Assembly: GCA_014360905.1 (NCBI GenBank) | Contig: JACIWW010000017.1 | Location: 1-63,254 of the forward strand | DNA: 63,254 bases | From: Chloroflexota bacterium | GTDB taxonomy: Bacteria; Chloroflexota; Anaerolineae; UBA2200 | Direction: 5' to 3' | Part shown: piece after piece, positions 27,133 through 37,138 of the stretch | How the letters are laid out: every line of letters starts with the position of its first letter | Numbering within the stretch: position 1 is the first letter of the stretch | The notes under the pieces: model-generated | What the model saw: the letters and a program-made list of their open reading frames with translations, nothing else | Told to the model about the DNA's origin: nothing | Database searches by the model: none | Made by a program: the position numbers and the translations under genes

Positions 27133-27512
27133 TTAGCACCTTAAGTTAAAACTGATCTGCAAGCCAACTCGGCAACCACAGAGCCTGGGATAAGAAAATA
27201 ACTGGACATGATGAATAGGCGTCAGGAAATCTACGGATTTAACTTCAATTATGCCCCTTCAACCAGCAAGTCAAGCCGATATCCACAGTCTAGCTTAACG
27301 TCTTTGTACACCACAGGCAATGGCTTCTGCTGCTCTACTTTTAAGCCTCGCTGCGCAATTTCGTATGCCAAACAGGTCTCATACGCGCTTTCCAAAAGCC
27401 CGGGACCTAAAGCCTTGTGCACTGCTATAGCCGCACCTATAATTTGCTCTGTAATCTGATTAAGCCTCTTTGCTTCTAACGAGCCCGGAGTTTCAGACCC
27501 GCTACCTTGCAA
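27133..27512 (-). pseudogene. GxxExxY family protein, frameshifted
   Basis: The frame from 27512 (TTG) gives a typical GxxExxY protein: [33 protein letters not shown] (the GxxExxY signature) and YRLDLLVEG. It then stops at 27249, far short of the family length of about 125 residues. The rest lies in another frame: [20 protein letters not shown], then CRVGLQISFN, to a stop at 27133. A single base change near 27254 explains the break. Function of the family is unknown. Purine-rich repeats flank it, suggesting an inserted cassette between porC and the phosphate butyryltransferase gene. Confidence 0.7.
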
Positions 27513-27526
27513 TAAATTTTTATCAT

Positions 27527-27555
27527 TTCTCCGCGCTCTCTGCGTACTTGGCGTT
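27527..27555. repeat. Flank of the GxxExxY cassette, ptb side
   Basis: The minus strand reads AACGCCAAGTACGCAGAGAG followed by CGCGGAGAAA, matching in composition and several words the repeat at 27031-27060 in opposite orientation. Confidence 0.45.
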
Positions 27556-27565
27556 GCATCATAAC

Positions 27566-28468
27566 CTAAGAAGCCAGCAATACGCCCAAGCCCATGGAGA
27601 CCAGCTTGGTCTCATGAGGATCGGAGCGCGAAGCCACGATCAATGGGGACTTACCTCCCACTACCACGCCGGCCATTTTGCCCTTGGCAAAGTAGGTCAT
27701 CGCTTTGGCCAGCATGTTCCCGGCTTCAACATCGGGAGCTACCAGGATATCCGCATATCCTGCCACGGGGCCCTTGATGCCTTTAATCGCTACCGATTCG
27801 GGTGAAATGGCGTTGTCCAATGCCAGAGGGCCATCTACCAACCCGCCTTGGATCTGCCCACGATCAGCCATCTTAGCCAAGTTCGCTGCATCCATGGTCG
27901 TTGGGATTTTGGGGTTGACCATCTCTGTTGCTGCGAGAATCGCCACTTTGGGCTCCGTCACCCCCAAGCGCTGTGCGACCATGATAGCATTCTGCACAAT
28001 TTCAACTTTCTGCTCCAGCGTGGGGGCAACCACAACGCCTGAATCCGTGACAAACAACAGCCGATCGAAGCCCGGGAGCTCAAAGACAGCGATGTGCGTG
28101 AAGAGGCGGCCAACACGCAAACCCATCTCCCGATCCAGAGCTGCACGCAAAAAATCCCCTGTTTCCAGTTTGCCCTTCATAGCGAGATCCGCATGTCCCA
28201 TGCGCAGCAATTCCATCACCTTGCGCGCTGCCGCCTTCGGCTCCGGCTCCTGGATGATCATCATTTTAGTTATGTCAATTTTATGCTCCGCAGCCAATCT
28301 GCGAATCAGATCGCGATCCCCAACCAGCGTACAGTTCGCAATGCCCTCACGCTCAGCGTCTTGAGCTGCCAGCAAGATCTCTGGCTCGTGTGGAGCAACG
28401 ACCGCCACCATTTTGGGGCCTACTTTTTTTGCTTCCTCCATCAACTCGGAAAATTTTCTGATAGCCAT
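27566..28468 (-). CDS. ptb: Phosphate butyryltransferase
   Basis: A 300-residue phosphotransacylase that converts butyryl- or isobutyryl-CoA and phosphate to the acyl phosphate. Typical blocks are [18 protein letters not shown]-like start, [40 protein letters not shown] and [20 protein letters not shown]. The C-terminal [15 protein letters not shown] is the acyl-CoA-binding region. The length matches Ptb rather than Pta. It sits upstream of the 2-oxoacid oxidoreductase operon in the same direction, separated by the decayed cassette, and pairs with butyrate kinase 12 kb away. Confidence 0.9.
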   Translation of the reverse strand: MAIRKFSELMEEAKKVGPKMVAVVAPHEPEILLAAQDAEREGIANCTLVGDRDLIRRLAAEHKIDITKMMIIQEPEPKAAARKVMELLRMGHADLAMKGKLETGDFLRAALDREMGLRVGRLFTHIAVFELPGFDRLLFVTDSGVVVAPTLEQKVEIVQNAIMVAQRLGVTEPKVAILAATEMVNPKIPTTMDAANLAKMADRGQIQGGLVDGPLALDNAISPESVAIKGIKGPVAGYADILVAPDVEAGNMLAKAMTYFAKGKMAGVVVGGKSPLIVASRSDPHETKLVSMGLGVLLAS

Positions 28469-28489
28469 ATGTTTCCTCTTCTAGCGTGT

Positions 28490-31432
28490 TTATTTGCGCT
28501 TCTTCTTCCGTGAGCAGTGCTTAGCGCTGCTCTTGGCTACCTGTTGAGCACCCGCAGCCTGCTTCGTGATCGCTGCTTGTCCTCCAGCCACGTTCTTACG
28601 CATACAGCAGTTCTTATACTTCCGCCCGCTGCCACACGGACACGGATCATTACGGCCTATAGGACGACCCCGCTCAGAACCAGCCCGTACTGGGGCTGCA
28701 CCGCGGCTTGCACCTGGGTCCATAGAGCCAGGATGATAGGCCTGCACCGGACGCTGTACCGGCTGCCGAACAATGGTGGTGAAATAGATCCTGCGCGCAA
28801 TGTCATGAGCAATGCTTTCCTTCAGCTCCTCAAACATGTCAAATGCTTCGCGCTTGTACTCGATAAGAGGATCGCGCTGCCCAAAAGCGCGCAATCCGAT
28901 CCCCTCACGCAACTCATCCAGAGCGGTCAGATGCCTGACCCAGTGACTATCCACCACATGGAGCATGAGCAATCGTTCCAACTGGCGCATCATCTCCGCA
29001 CCCAATTGCCGCTCCTTGGCCTCGTACAGTTCGACCGATAGATTCAGCAGTTGCTCCTCAATCTGCTCTGCGTTCAGACTTTCCCAGTGGGGCCTGGTTT
29101 TCTCAGGCAGTGGTAAAATCGCACGAACCGCCTGCCATAGCCCCGGCAAATCCCACTCGATGGGATCGCCGGTCGTGTATTTCATGACCATCGCGCTCAA
29201 CTCATCCTGAACCATGCCCAGGATAGTATCTTTGAGCGTCTCCGAGGTAAGGATCAAACGTCGCTGATCGTAGATGAGCTTACGCTGCTGGTTGACGACA
29301 TCATCGTATTCCAGCAGGTGCTTGCGCAAATCAAAGTTATAGCCTTCCACCTTAATTTGCGCATTCTCGATAGAGCGTGTGATCAACTCGTGCTCAATGG
29401 GGATGTCCTCATCTACTCCAAGACGGTCCATCAGACCTGCGACCGCTGAGCCACCAAAGCGCTTCATGAGGTCATCCTCAAGGGACACATAGAATCGCGA
29501 AGAGCCTGGGTCTCCCTGCCGACCCGAACGACCACGCAATTGATTATCAATGCGGCGCGCCTCATGGCGTTCTGTGCCAATGACATGCAGCCCACCTAGC
29601 GCCAGGACCTTTTCCCTGTCTGCAGCGCAGATTTGCCTAGCATGCGCCAGCGCTTCAGCCCACGTTTGCGCATCTACCTGCGTTAAATCCACACCCTGCC
29701 GACGCAATTGGTCGCGAGCCAATCCTTCCGGCTTGCCACCCAGCAAGATGTCCACGCCACGACCTGCCATATTGGTTGCAATGGTCACGGCTCCCGAACG
29801 CCCAGCCTGGGCGATGATCATGGCCTCCTTCTCATGTTGCTTGGCGTTGAGGACTTGATGGGGTATGCCTTTGCGCCGCAGCATCTCGGAAAGCATCTCG
29901 GACTTTTCCACCGAGGTCGTGCCCACCAACACCGGACGACCTTGGTGGTACAATTCTTCGATTTCGCGCACCACGGCTCGGAACTTGGCGTTTTCGGTCT
30001 TGTACACCTGATCGGGATAATCTACTCGGATCATCGGTTTGTGCGTTGGAATGACGACGACATCCAGGCCGTAGATACGCTGAAACTCCTCTGCCTCGGT
30101 AGCTGCAGTTCCCGTCATTCCTGCCAGTTTGTTGTACATGCGGAAGTAATTCTGGAACGAGATGGTCGCCAAGGTCAGGCTCTCCCGTTGCACACGCACG
30201 CCTTCCTTAGCTTCAATAGCCTGATGCAATCCTTCGGAGTAGCGACGCCCAAACATGAGCCGCCCGGTGAACTCATCTACAATGATGACTTGGCCATCCT
30301 TCACGATATAGTCTCGGTCGGCTTTGAAAAGTACCTCCGCTTTGAGCGCGTTTTCCAGATAAGGTGTGAGGCCGTAATGCTCAGGGGAATAGAGGTTGTC
30401 AATGCCCAAGGCACGCTCCACTTTTGCCGTACCTTCCTCGGTGAGGGTCACAATGCGCAGTTTCTCATCCACAGTGTAATCAATCTCAGGACGGAGCTGC
30501 TTTACCAGCCTGGCAAAACGGATATAGTTGTCCGTTGACTCTTCCGCCGGTCCTGAAATGATCAAGGGGGTCCTGGCCTCGTCAATGAGGATATTATCCA
30601 CCTCATCCACAATCGCATAGTGCAATTCGCGCTGCACGCACTGTGACAGGTCCCAGACCATGTTGTCGCGCAAGTAGTCAAAGCCGAATTCATTGTTGGT
30701 GCCATACGTAATGTCGGCGAGATAGGCTTCGCGTCTAGGCACAGGACGGAGATTCTGATAACGGTCATCAGTGGCTGGGTACTCGGGGTCATAGACAAAG
30801 GAACTCAACTGTGGGTTCTCTGCTGCAGTCTGAATTACGCCCACGGTCAAACCCAGCAGATGGTAAATAGGCCCCATCCATTGCACGCCGAACTTGGAGA
30901 GATAATCATTGGGGGTTACAAGATGAGCACCTCGCCCAAGCAAGGCATTCAGATAGAGCGGGAGAGTAGCAACAAGGGTCTTGCCCTCGCCTGTTTTCAT
31001 CTCGGCGATCTTGCCCTGATGCAGGACAATACCGCCCATGAGCTGCACATCAAAGTGCCGTTCTCCCAGAGTGCGTTTGGCCGCCTCGCGCACCACAGCA
31101 AAAGCCCTCGGCAGCAGCGCATTCAACACTTCCTCTTCGGCTTCTCTCAAACGCTTTGTCAGCGCCTGCAACTGGATTTCCAGGTCGCGCCGTCGATCGG
31201 CGTCTGGTGTTGTCGCCACCTGCTGCTGGAGGTCAGCAACCTGGGCCCTTAACTCTCTAACTGCGGCCTCTACCTTCTGTTTGAAGGCCTCTGTGCATGC
31301 TCGTAGCTCCTCATTAGAAAGTCGCTCGTACTCTGGTTCAAGAGCATTGATTTGATCTACAATGGGCTGAAGCCGTTTCAGTTCTCTGGCATTGGCATCG
31401 CCCACGATTTTACCGAACAAGCCCTTCAGCAT
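28490..31432 (-). CDS. secA: Protein translocase subunit SecA
   Basis: The 980-residue preprotein-translocase ATPase drives Sec-dependent export at the membrane. Walker A is [20 protein letters not shown] (near residue 140). The DEAD-like Walker B is [20 protein letters not shown]. The second helicase half has [14 protein letters not shown] and [20 protein letters not shown]. The C-terminal zinc SEC-C motif [16 protein letters not shown] is followed by a basic tail of about 35 residues. An N-terminal coiled insertion (about residues 55-95, [18 protein letters not shown]) is longer than in E. coli SecA. Confidence 0.98.
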   Translation of the reverse strand: MLKGLFGKIVGDANARELKRLQPIVDQINALEPEYERLSNEELRACTEAFKQKVEAAVRELRAQVADLQQQVATTPDADRRRDLEIQLQALTKRLREAEEEVLNALLPRAFAVVREAAKRTLGERHFDVQLMGGIVLHQGKIAEMKTGEGKTLVATLPLYLNALLGRGAHLVTPNDYLSKFGVQWMGPIYHLLGLTVGVIQTAAENPQLSSFVYDPEYPATDDRYQNLRPVPRREAYLADITYGTNNEFGFDYLRDNMVWDLSQCVQRELHYAIVDEVDNILIDEARTPLIISGPAEESTDNYIRFARLVKQLRPEIDYTVDEKLRIVTLTEEGTAKVERALGIDNLYSPEHYGLTPYLENALKAEVLFKADRDYIVKDGQVIIVDEFTGRLMFGRRYSEGLHQAIEAKEGVRVQRESLTLATISFQNYFRMYNKLAGMTGTAATEAEEFQRIYGLDVVVIPTHKPMIRVDYPDQVYKTENAKFRAVVREIEELYHQGRPVLVGTTSVEKSEMLSEMLRRKGIPHQVLNAKQHEKEAMIIAQAGRSGAVTIATNMAGRGVDILLGGKPEGLARDQLRRQGVDLTQVDAQTWAEALAHARQICAADREKVLALGGLHVIGTERHEARRIDNQLRGRSGRQGDPGSSRFYVSLEDDLMKRFGGSAVAGLMDRLGVDEDIPIEHELITRSIENAQIKVEGYNFDLRKHLLEYDDVVNQQRKLIYDQRRLILTSETLKDTILGMVQDELSAMVMKYTTGDPIEWDLPGLWQAVRAILPLPEKTRPHWESLNAEQIEEQLLNLSVELYEAKERQLGAEMMRQLERLLMLHVVDSHWVRHLTALDELREGIGLRAFGQRDPLIEYKREAFDMFEELKESIAHDIARRIYFTTIVRQPVQRPVQAYHPGSMDPGASRGAAPVRAGSERGRPIGRNDPCPCGSGRKYKNCCMRKNVAGGQAAITKQAAGAQQVAKSSAKHCSRKKKRK

Positions 31433-31467
31433 GAAGCAAGTCGCCCTCTAGATAACTTGATAGTTGC

Positions 31468-31496
31468 ATTATACCACAGAAGGAAAGGGATGAAAA
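31468..31496 (-). promoter_or_regulatory. Promoter of secA
   Basis: On the minus strand TTTTCA (-35) and a perfect TATAAT (-10, plus-strand 31468-31473) are 17 bp apart, about 36 bp upstream of the secA start codon. Confidence 0.55.
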
Positions 31497-31594
31497 AGAC
31501 GGAAACCTTGTCCATTATCCACATCCCATCGCTGGGCATGCAGAAATCACGGCGGGACAAGCACATGAAGCAACGGTGATCTTACGTCATGAAA

Positions 31595-32596
31595 TCATAG
31601 ATCTTTAGGCAGAACCCGGTAGATACCGCAAGCCTTCTCATACTTATCGATCGCAAGGCCAACTGACTGGCCACGATGGATGCTGTCAATCACGTCTGCC
31701 AGCAATGGAGCTACGGAAAGGATGGTAATCTTATCAAGGCGTTTCTCGGGCGGCAGAGCAATAGTGTTGGTCACAACCAGCTCACGAATACTGCTCTCTC
31801 GAATGCGCTCTACTGCAGGAGGAGAAAGCACGGCATGTGTCACACAGGCCCAAATGTCCTGAATGCCGCGCCGTTCCAACGCATGCACTGCCTCGATTAG
31901 TGTGCTGGCAGTATCCACTTCGTCATCAAAGATAATGGCATTTTTACCTCGTACATGACCAATGACATTCAGGGCCTTACTGGTAGGACGGTTATCTGGG
32001 CGGCGCTTCTCTATGATGGCCAGCGGGACATTCAACGCCTCTGCGAAATTGCGCGCACGCTTTGCCGCACCCACATCCGGCGCCACCACTACGCTGTTTT
32101 GCAGCCCTTTTCGCATCCAGTACTGTGTCAAAATAGGAAATGCAGTAATCTCATCCACAAAGATGCTGAAGAAGCCCTGAATCTGCTGTGCGTGCAAATC
32201 TACTAGCAGCACCCGATCGGCTCCGGCTACGCCGATCATATCCGCAATGAGCCGGGCAGTAATGGGCACACGTGGTTGGTCCTTCTTGTCCGTGCGACCA
32301 TAGGCATAGTAAGGGATAACCGCAGTAATACGACCAGCCGATGCACGCTTGACTGTATCAATCATAATCAACAATTCCATAATATTGCGGTTCACCGGTG
32401 AGGAAGTAGGCTGTATGATAAACACGTCCTGAGAGCGGACACTGCGATGCAGCCGAATGAAGATGTTTTCATTGGGATAATCAATGATGTCACGACCCAC
32501 TAGAGGCGTATTGAGATACTCACTGATCTCGCGCGCTAACGCTTCGTTTGCTGTACCGCTAATCAGAGCTAGTTCTCCATAGATCGTGTGCGTCAC
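31595..32596 (-). CDS. prs: Ribose-phosphate pyrophosphokinase
   Basis: A 333-residue enzyme forming PRPP from ribose 5-phosphate and ATP for nucleotide, His and Trp synthesis. Seen are SVRSQDVFIIQPTSSPVNRN (ATP-binding flexible region), IPYYAYGRTDKKDQPRVPIT, VDLHAQQIQGFF (metal-binding His) and the PRPP loop NAIIFDDEVDTASTLIEAVH. The usual loop has DDMIDTA; here it is DDEVDTA, a mild variant. The GTG start follows GGGGAGGA. Confidence 0.95.
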   Translation of the reverse strand: MTHTIYGELALISGTANEALAREISEYLNTPLVGRDIIDYPNENIFIRLHRSVRSQDVFIIQPTSSPVNRNIMELLIMIDTVKRASAGRITAVIPYYAYGRTDKKDQPRVPITARLIADMIGVAGADRVLLVDLHAQQIQGFFSIFVDEITAFPILTQYWMRKGLQNSVVVAPDVGAAKRARNFAEALNVPLAIIEKRRPDNRPTSKALNVIGHVRGKNAIIFDDEVDTASTLIEAVHALERRGIQDIWACVTHAVLSPPAVERIRESSIRELVVTNTIALPPEKRLDKITILSVAPLLADVIDSIHRGQSVGLAIDKYEKACGIYRVLPKDL

Positions 32597-32611
32597 ATCT
32601 TCCTCCCCATA

Positions 32612-33145
32612 TCACTGCTGACTAGCCAGAAATTCATCGCGTAGGATCCCCATAATAAGCTCATCATAATACTTGCCATCATAGAAATGTGCCTGGCGCA
32701 TACGACCTTCGTGCTTAAAGCCGCATTTCTCGTAGCAGCGTATCGCTCGTTGGTTGTACTCGTACACCATCAAATAGAGGCGGTGCAGGTTCTTCTGTGT
32801 GAAAGCAAAGCGCAGAAGGGTAGTTATTGCTTCGGTGCCATAACCCTGATCCCAGTACTCCTTCTCGCCAATCAATATGCCCAACATCGCACGACTGTCT
32901 TTCCACATGATGTCGTGAAGTCCTATATTCCCGATTAGTTTCCCATCGAGTGTCTCGATACCAAAAATGCAGTTACGCTGGTCTTGCAGATGGGCTTCAA
33001 ACCAACGTTCCTCCTGCGCATAGGACATAGGCATATATATCTGCAAGTACTTTCTGACCTCTGGGTCATTGAACCAACGAACAAAGGTAGGAATATCACT
33101 ACGTTCGATTGCCCGCAAGCGAAGCCTTTTCCCAGGAATGCTCAC
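32612..33145 (-). CDS. GNAT family N-acetyltransferase (RimJ/RimL-like)
   Basis: A 177-residue acetyltransferase of the RimJ/RimL group. Motif A is QGYGTEAITTLLRFAFTQKN, and the C-terminal pattern LMVYEYNQRAIRCYEKCGFK with EGRMRQAHFYDGKYYDELIM is diagnostic. Relatives acetylate ribosomal protein N-termini or small amines; the target here is unknown. The GTG start follows GAGGAGA. It lies 15 bp before prs and may be cotranscribed. Confidence 0.9.
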   Translation of the reverse strand: MSIPGKRLRLRAIERSDIPTFVRWFNDPEVRKYLQIYMPMSYAQEERWFEAHLQDQRNCIFGIETLDGKLIGNIGLHDIMWKDSRAMLGILIGEKEYWDQGYGTEAITTLLRFAFTQKNLHRLYLMVYEYNQRAIRCYEKCGFKHEGRMRQAHFYDGKYYDELIMGILRDEFLASQQ

Positions 33146-33155
33146 AATATTCTCC

Positions 33156-33770
33156 TCAACGATGATTCAGATGACAAGTGTCATTGAGCAGGACGATGCG
33201 TGGGCGAATGCCGCCCAAGAGAATAATGCTCAATGAAGCGTTGTCAAACACCCAGGGTTGCCGTCGGCGATAGTCCAAACCCAATAAATGAGCCAGGTAT
33301 ACACTCCATGTTCCGCCATGCGCAACAACTGCCACGGTATCCTCTTCCTGATGGCGAGCAATGATATCGTTCATCACAGACACCACACGTTGTTGGAAGA
33401 CCTCAATTCCTTCTTCGCCCGGAATGGGTACTCGCCAGGAGTCCTCGGCCCATCTCCTGGCTATGTCAGGATACTGAACTGCTATTTCTTCGAAGCGCAA
33501 TCCTGTAACGACACCGCAATCGTACTCCTTGAGGCGATCATCACAAATGACGGAGAGCCCCAGACTTTCCGCGATGATTTCCGCTGTCTGGAGAGCGCGC
33601 GACAAGCTGCTGGCATAAACCGCGCAAATATTATAGCCATCTTGCAGGCGTTTAGCTAGCGCCTCCGCCTGCTTCCGGCCCAAAACAGTCAAGGGTTCAT
33701 CGTTCCAACCCTGAGCGCGCTGAGCAGCATTACCCTCTGATTCAGCATGTCGTATCAACAATATCCTCAT
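33156..33770 (-). CDS. Histidine phosphatase family protein
   Basis: A 204-residue phosphoglycerate-mutase-like phosphatase. LIRHAESEGNA is the RHG-type motif with the phosphorylated His; the usual Gly is replaced by Ala, a common variant. LKEYDCGVVTGLRFEEI supplies the conserved Glu, and VVAHGGTW the second His. Possible substrates include phosphoglycerate, cobalamin intermediates (CobC-like) or nucleotides. The closeness of B12-dependent genes makes a CobC role conceivable but untested. Confidence 0.88.
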   Translation of the reverse strand: MRILLIRHAESEGNAAQRAQGWNDEPLTVLGRKQAEALAKRLQDGYNICAVYASSLSRALQTAEIIAESLGLSVICDDRLKEYDCGVVTGLRFEEIAVQYPDIARRWAEDSWRVPIPGEEGIEVFQQRVVSVMNDIIARHQEEDTVAVVAHGGTWSVYLAHLLGLDYRRRQPWVFDNASLSIILLGGIRPRIVLLNDTCHLNHR

Positions 33771-33784
33771 TCCCTCTCCTCATC

Positions 33785-34861
33785 TCAAACTCGCTGGCTT
33801 GATAGGCGGGCTTTGGCAATAAGCGCCTCCGCTGCGGAATAGGGATCCTGTTCCCGAGCGACGATGCGTTCCACCGTCTCCTGTAGAGCAGCCTCTGGAA
33901 TCTGCGCCAACAATTGCTCCAATAGGGCATAGCGCAATATGCGCTGAAGCTGTCCTGCAGCACGTTCGCGTTCGCGCTGCTTTTGCAACCCACTGTCATG
34001 CTGGTACTGGCGATGCGCGGCAATGGCCGCTAACAGCTCCTCGATGCCCTCGCCGCGCAGCGCGCAGGTTTTCAACACAGGTGGCCGCCATGGCTGCTGT
34101 TGGCCTGCTAGCACGCTCTCAACACGCACTAACTGCCCATGGTGCCACTCCGTCTGCCCAGAATTCAGGTCGAGCATGGCTTGCAGCGCTGCGACAGCCT
34201 GATCTGCTCCGGGCAAGTCCGCCTTGTTGACCACGATGATATCGGCAATCTCGAGAATGCCCGCCTTGATAGCCTGAATGTCATCACCGGAGGCAGGCAT
34301 CTGGACTACCAGAGTAGTATGCGCCATGCGGGCAATGTCCACTTCGCTCTGACCTGCTCCCACAGTCTCTACCAAGATAATGGGATAGCCAGCCGCATCC
34401 AAAACATGTGCTACATCGGCCGTAGAGCGCGCTAGACCGCCAAGGCTGCCCCTTGTGGCCATGCTGCGGATAAAGACTTGTGGGTCAGTAGCCAAATCTC
34501 TCATGCGGATACGATCCCCTAGGATCGCTCCGCCTGAGAATGGGCTTGTGGGGTCTATGGCAATAATGCCCACAGGGAGACCTTGCTTGCGATAGGCTTT
34601 GGCCATTTCGCTCACCAGCGTGCTCTTGCCCGTCCCTGGTGCACCGGTTACGCCCACAATGTGCGCCTTGCCAGTGTGAGGATAAAGGCAAGAAAGAGCT
34701 TGTCGCGCCTCGGTGCCTCCCTGCTCCACGACACTGATCAGTCTAGCGATGGCCCGACGGTCTCCAGTCAGTGCCTGTGTCACAAGCTCGTTCATAGGCG
34801 ATACTCTAAAGAACGATTTAGGCTGCCCAGAGGCAAGCATATCGAAAGTGGGATACGCCAT
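33785..34861 (-). CDS. meaB: Methylmalonyl-CoA mutase-associated GTPase MeaB
   Basis: A G3E-type GTPase that gates cofactor loading and protects methylmalonyl-CoA mutase. Walker A is GVTGAPGTGKSTLVSEMA, followed by IAIDPTSPFSGGAILGDRIR, ILVETVGAGQSEVDIA (switch II) and VVNKADLPGADQA (base recognition). The protein is 358 residues from 34861; family members usually begin near MNELVTQALTGD, so ATG 34795 (336 aa) is also likely, and neither has a strong ribosome site. It follows the mutase small subunit by 16 bp. Confidence 0.93.
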   Translation of the reverse strand: MAYPTFDMLASGQPKSFFRVSPMNELVTQALTGDRRAIARLISVVEQGGTEARQALSCLYPHTGKAHIVGVTGAPGTGKSTLVSEMAKAYRKQGLPVGIIAIDPTSPFSGGAILGDRIRMRDLATDPQVFIRSMATRGSLGGLARSTADVAHVLDAAGYPIILVETVGAGQSEVDIARMAHTTLVVQMPASGDDIQAIKAGILEIADIIVVNKADLPGADQAVAALQAMLDLNSGQTEWHHGQLVRVESVLAGQQQPWRPPVLKTCALRGEGIEELLAAIAAHRQYQHDSGLQKQRERERAAGQLQRILRYALLEQLLAQIPEAALQETVERIVAREQDPYSAAEALIAKARLSSQRV

Positions 34862-34876
34862 ACAAGACGCGCATGC

Positions 34877-35281
34877 TTAGCCACGGCTTTCTACCTCTTG
34901 CCGAATAGCCTGTATGATATCCCAAAGAGCCGCGCCCGGGCCATAGATGCCCTTGACCCCGAGCTGTCGCAGGGCTGGGACATCCTCATCGGGGATAATA
35001 CCACCGACAAAGACCACTACATCCTCCAGCCCATACTGCTTGAGCAACTGCATCACGCGCGGAACCAGCGTCATGTGGGCGCCGGACAGGATGCTCAACC
35101 CCACCACATCCACATCTTCTTGAAGCGCTGCCTGAGCGATCATCTCTGGAGTCTGGCGCAGTCCGGTATAAATGACCTCCATACCTGCATCGCGCAAAGC
35201 TCGGGCTACCACCTTTGCGCCTCGATCATGTCCATCCAACCCCGGCTTTGCGATCAATACGCGGATTTTTCTCTCACCCAC
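34877..35281 (-). CDS. Methylmalonyl-CoA mutase small (B12-binding) subunit
   Basis: A 134-residue stand-alone cobalamin-binding subunit. [20 protein letters not shown] contains the DxHxxG lower-ligand motif (His coordinates cobalt), then [11 protein letters not shown] (SxL) and [11 protein letters not shown] (GG motif). The GTG start at 35281 was preferred to a longer frame from 35374, since GGAGG lies just upstream and the fold begins immediately. It partners the 559-residue large subunit encoded 111 bp upstream. Confidence 0.93.
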   Translation of the reverse strand: MGERKIRVLIAKPGLDGHDRGAKVVARALRDAGMEVIYTGLRQTPEMIAQAALQEDVDVVGLSILSGAHMTLVPRVMQLLKQYGLEDVVVFVGGIIPDEDVPALRQLGVKGIYGPGAALWDIIQAIRQEVESRG

Positions 35282-35392
35282 TATGAAACCTCCGATAGCA
35301 AATGGCTGATGGTTGTCATGTTTCAACCTGTAGCCGATCGCTTCCCCATGCCAGTGGCTCTGGCCAAAAAGCATCCTTGCTACATCGGGGAG

Positions 35393-37072
35393 CTAGATGA
35401 TAACCGGCTCGCGGTACTCTCCGAACACCTCGCGTAATACGTCGCAGATTTCCCCCAACGTCCCATAGGCACGAACCGCATCCAGGATATAGGGCATCAA
35501 GTTCTCCGTGCCCTTTGCTGCACGGCGCAGAGCTTCCAACCGCTGCTGCAGCAATCTGTTGTCCCGTTCACGACGAACTCGTGCCAGACGTTCCCGTTGA
35601 CGCCTCTCACCCTCTGGGTCTAGCTTCAGCAGGGGAATAGATAGTGGTTCGTCCATCTGATACTCGTTGACGCCTACTACAATGCGCCTGTGCTCTTCGA
35701 TCTCGCGTTGGTAGCGGTAGGCGCTGGCAGCTATCTCGCGTTGGAAGAAGCCTTGCTCGATAGCCGGGATTACCCCACCAAGGGCTTCGATCTTGTCAAA
35801 GTATTCATAGGCCTCTCGTTCAAGCCGGTTTGTCCAGGATTCAACCAGATAGCTGCCGGCGAGTGGATCCACCGAGTTGGCCACACCGCTCTCGTGCGCA
35901 ATGATTTGCTGCGTGCGCAGGGCAATCCGTACGGCCACCTCAGATGGCAGGGCCAGCGCCTCGTCCATAGAATTGGTATGCAGGCTCTGTGTTCCGCCCA
36001 AAACAGCCGCAAGCGCCTGGATCGTGGTACGCACGATGTTGTTTTCCGGTTGCTGCGCCGTAAGGGAACAGCCTGCTGTCTGTGTGTGAAAGCGCAGCCA
36101 CCAGGAACGCGGGTCTTTGGCTTTGAAACGTTCTCTCATCACACGCGCCCAGATGCGTCGTGCGGCACGGAATTTGGCGATCTCTTCAAAAAAGTCATTA
36201 TGCGCGTTGAAGAAAAAGGAGAGACGCGGGGCAAAGGTATCCACGTCCAACCCTCGGTCAATGGCAGCTTGCACATAGGCTATACCGTCTGCCAGTGTAA
36301 AAGCCAGCTCCTGTGCTGCAGTAGCACCAGCTTCGCGGATATGATAGCCGCTAATGGAAATGGTGTTCCACTTGGGCAGGTATTTGCTGCCAAACTCAAA
36401 GGTATCCACGATTAAACGCATAGATGGCTCAGGCGGGAGCAACCATGATTTCTGGGCAATGTACTCTTTGAGGATATCATTCTGAATGGTGCCACCGAGT
36501 TTCGCCATGGGAATCCCACGCTTCTCTGCAGCGGCAATATACATGGCCCAGATGACCGCAGCCGGTCCGTTGATGGTCATCGAGGTGGTAATCTCATCCA
36601 CTGGTATGCCGTCGAACAGGATCTCCATGTCGGCCAGAGATGAGACCGCCACCCCGCATTTGCCAAATTCCCCCTCTGCCAGCGGATGATCGGTGTCATA
36701 GCCGTACAAGGTGGGGAAGTCAAAAGCAACCGAGAGACCAGTTTCCCCATGGGCCAACAGGTACTTATAGCGCGCATTGGTCTCCTCAGCGCTGCCAAAT
36801 CCTGCGAACATGCGCATCGTCCACAAGCGGCCCCGGTACATAGTGGGATGTACACCACGGGTGAACGGATATTGACCTGGGAAGCCCAAGTCACGCTCGT
36901 AATCCAGGTCAGCGATATCCAGCGGCGTGTAGAGCCGTTCCACTGGCGCACCGGATGTGGTGATGAACTGCTCATAGCGTTCCGGCCACTTAGCCAACGT
37001 GTCGCGCAATGTCGTGCGCTCCCATTCATCCTTTGCCTGGGCAAGTGACGCCATTGTCTCTTGATCTTGCAT
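35393..37072 (-). CDS. Methylmalonyl-CoA mutase large (catalytic) subunit
   Basis: The 559-residue TIM-barrel subunit interconverts (R)-methylmalonyl-CoA and succinyl-CoA. Blocks seen: [100 protein letters not shown], and the closing dimerisation region. It lacks a C-terminal B12 domain, which is supplied by the separate small subunit. The ATG at 37072 follows GGAGGGG. The [11 protein letters not shown] pattern is shared with isobutyryl- and ethylmalonyl-type mutases, but the split architecture and PYTxG-like region fit methylmalonyl-CoA best. Confidence 0.93.
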   Translation of the reverse strand: MQDQETMASLAQAKDEWERTTLRDTLAKWPERYEQFITTSGAPVERLYTPLDIADLDYERDLGFPGQYPFTRGVHPTMYRGRLWTMRMFAGFGSAEETNARYKYLLAHGETGLSVAFDFPTLYGYDTDHPLAEGEFGKCGVAVSSLADMEILFDGIPVDEITTSMTINGPAAVIWAMYIAAAEKRGIPMAKLGGTIQNDILKEYIAQKSWLLPPEPSMRLIVDTFEFGSKYLPKWNTISISGYHIREAGATAAQELAFTLADGIAYVQAAIDRGLDVDTFAPRLSFFFNAHNDFFEEIAKFRAARRIWARVMRERFKAKDPRSWWLRFHTQTAGCSLTAQQPENNIVRTTIQALAAVLGGTQSLHTNSMDEALALPSEVAVRIALRTQQIIAHESGVANSVDPLAGSYLVESWTNRLEREAYEYFDKIEALGGVIPAIEQGFFQREIAASAYRYQREIEEHRRIVVGVNEYQMDEPLSIPLLKLDPEGERRQRERLARVRRERDNRLLQQRLEALRRAAKGTENLMPYILDAVRAYGTLGEICDVLREVFGEYREPVII

Positions 37073-37138
37073 ATATCCCCTCCAGACTACGATGCATAAG
37101 GGCAACAAGTGCTCCAGAAGGGAATGTCACTCGTCACC

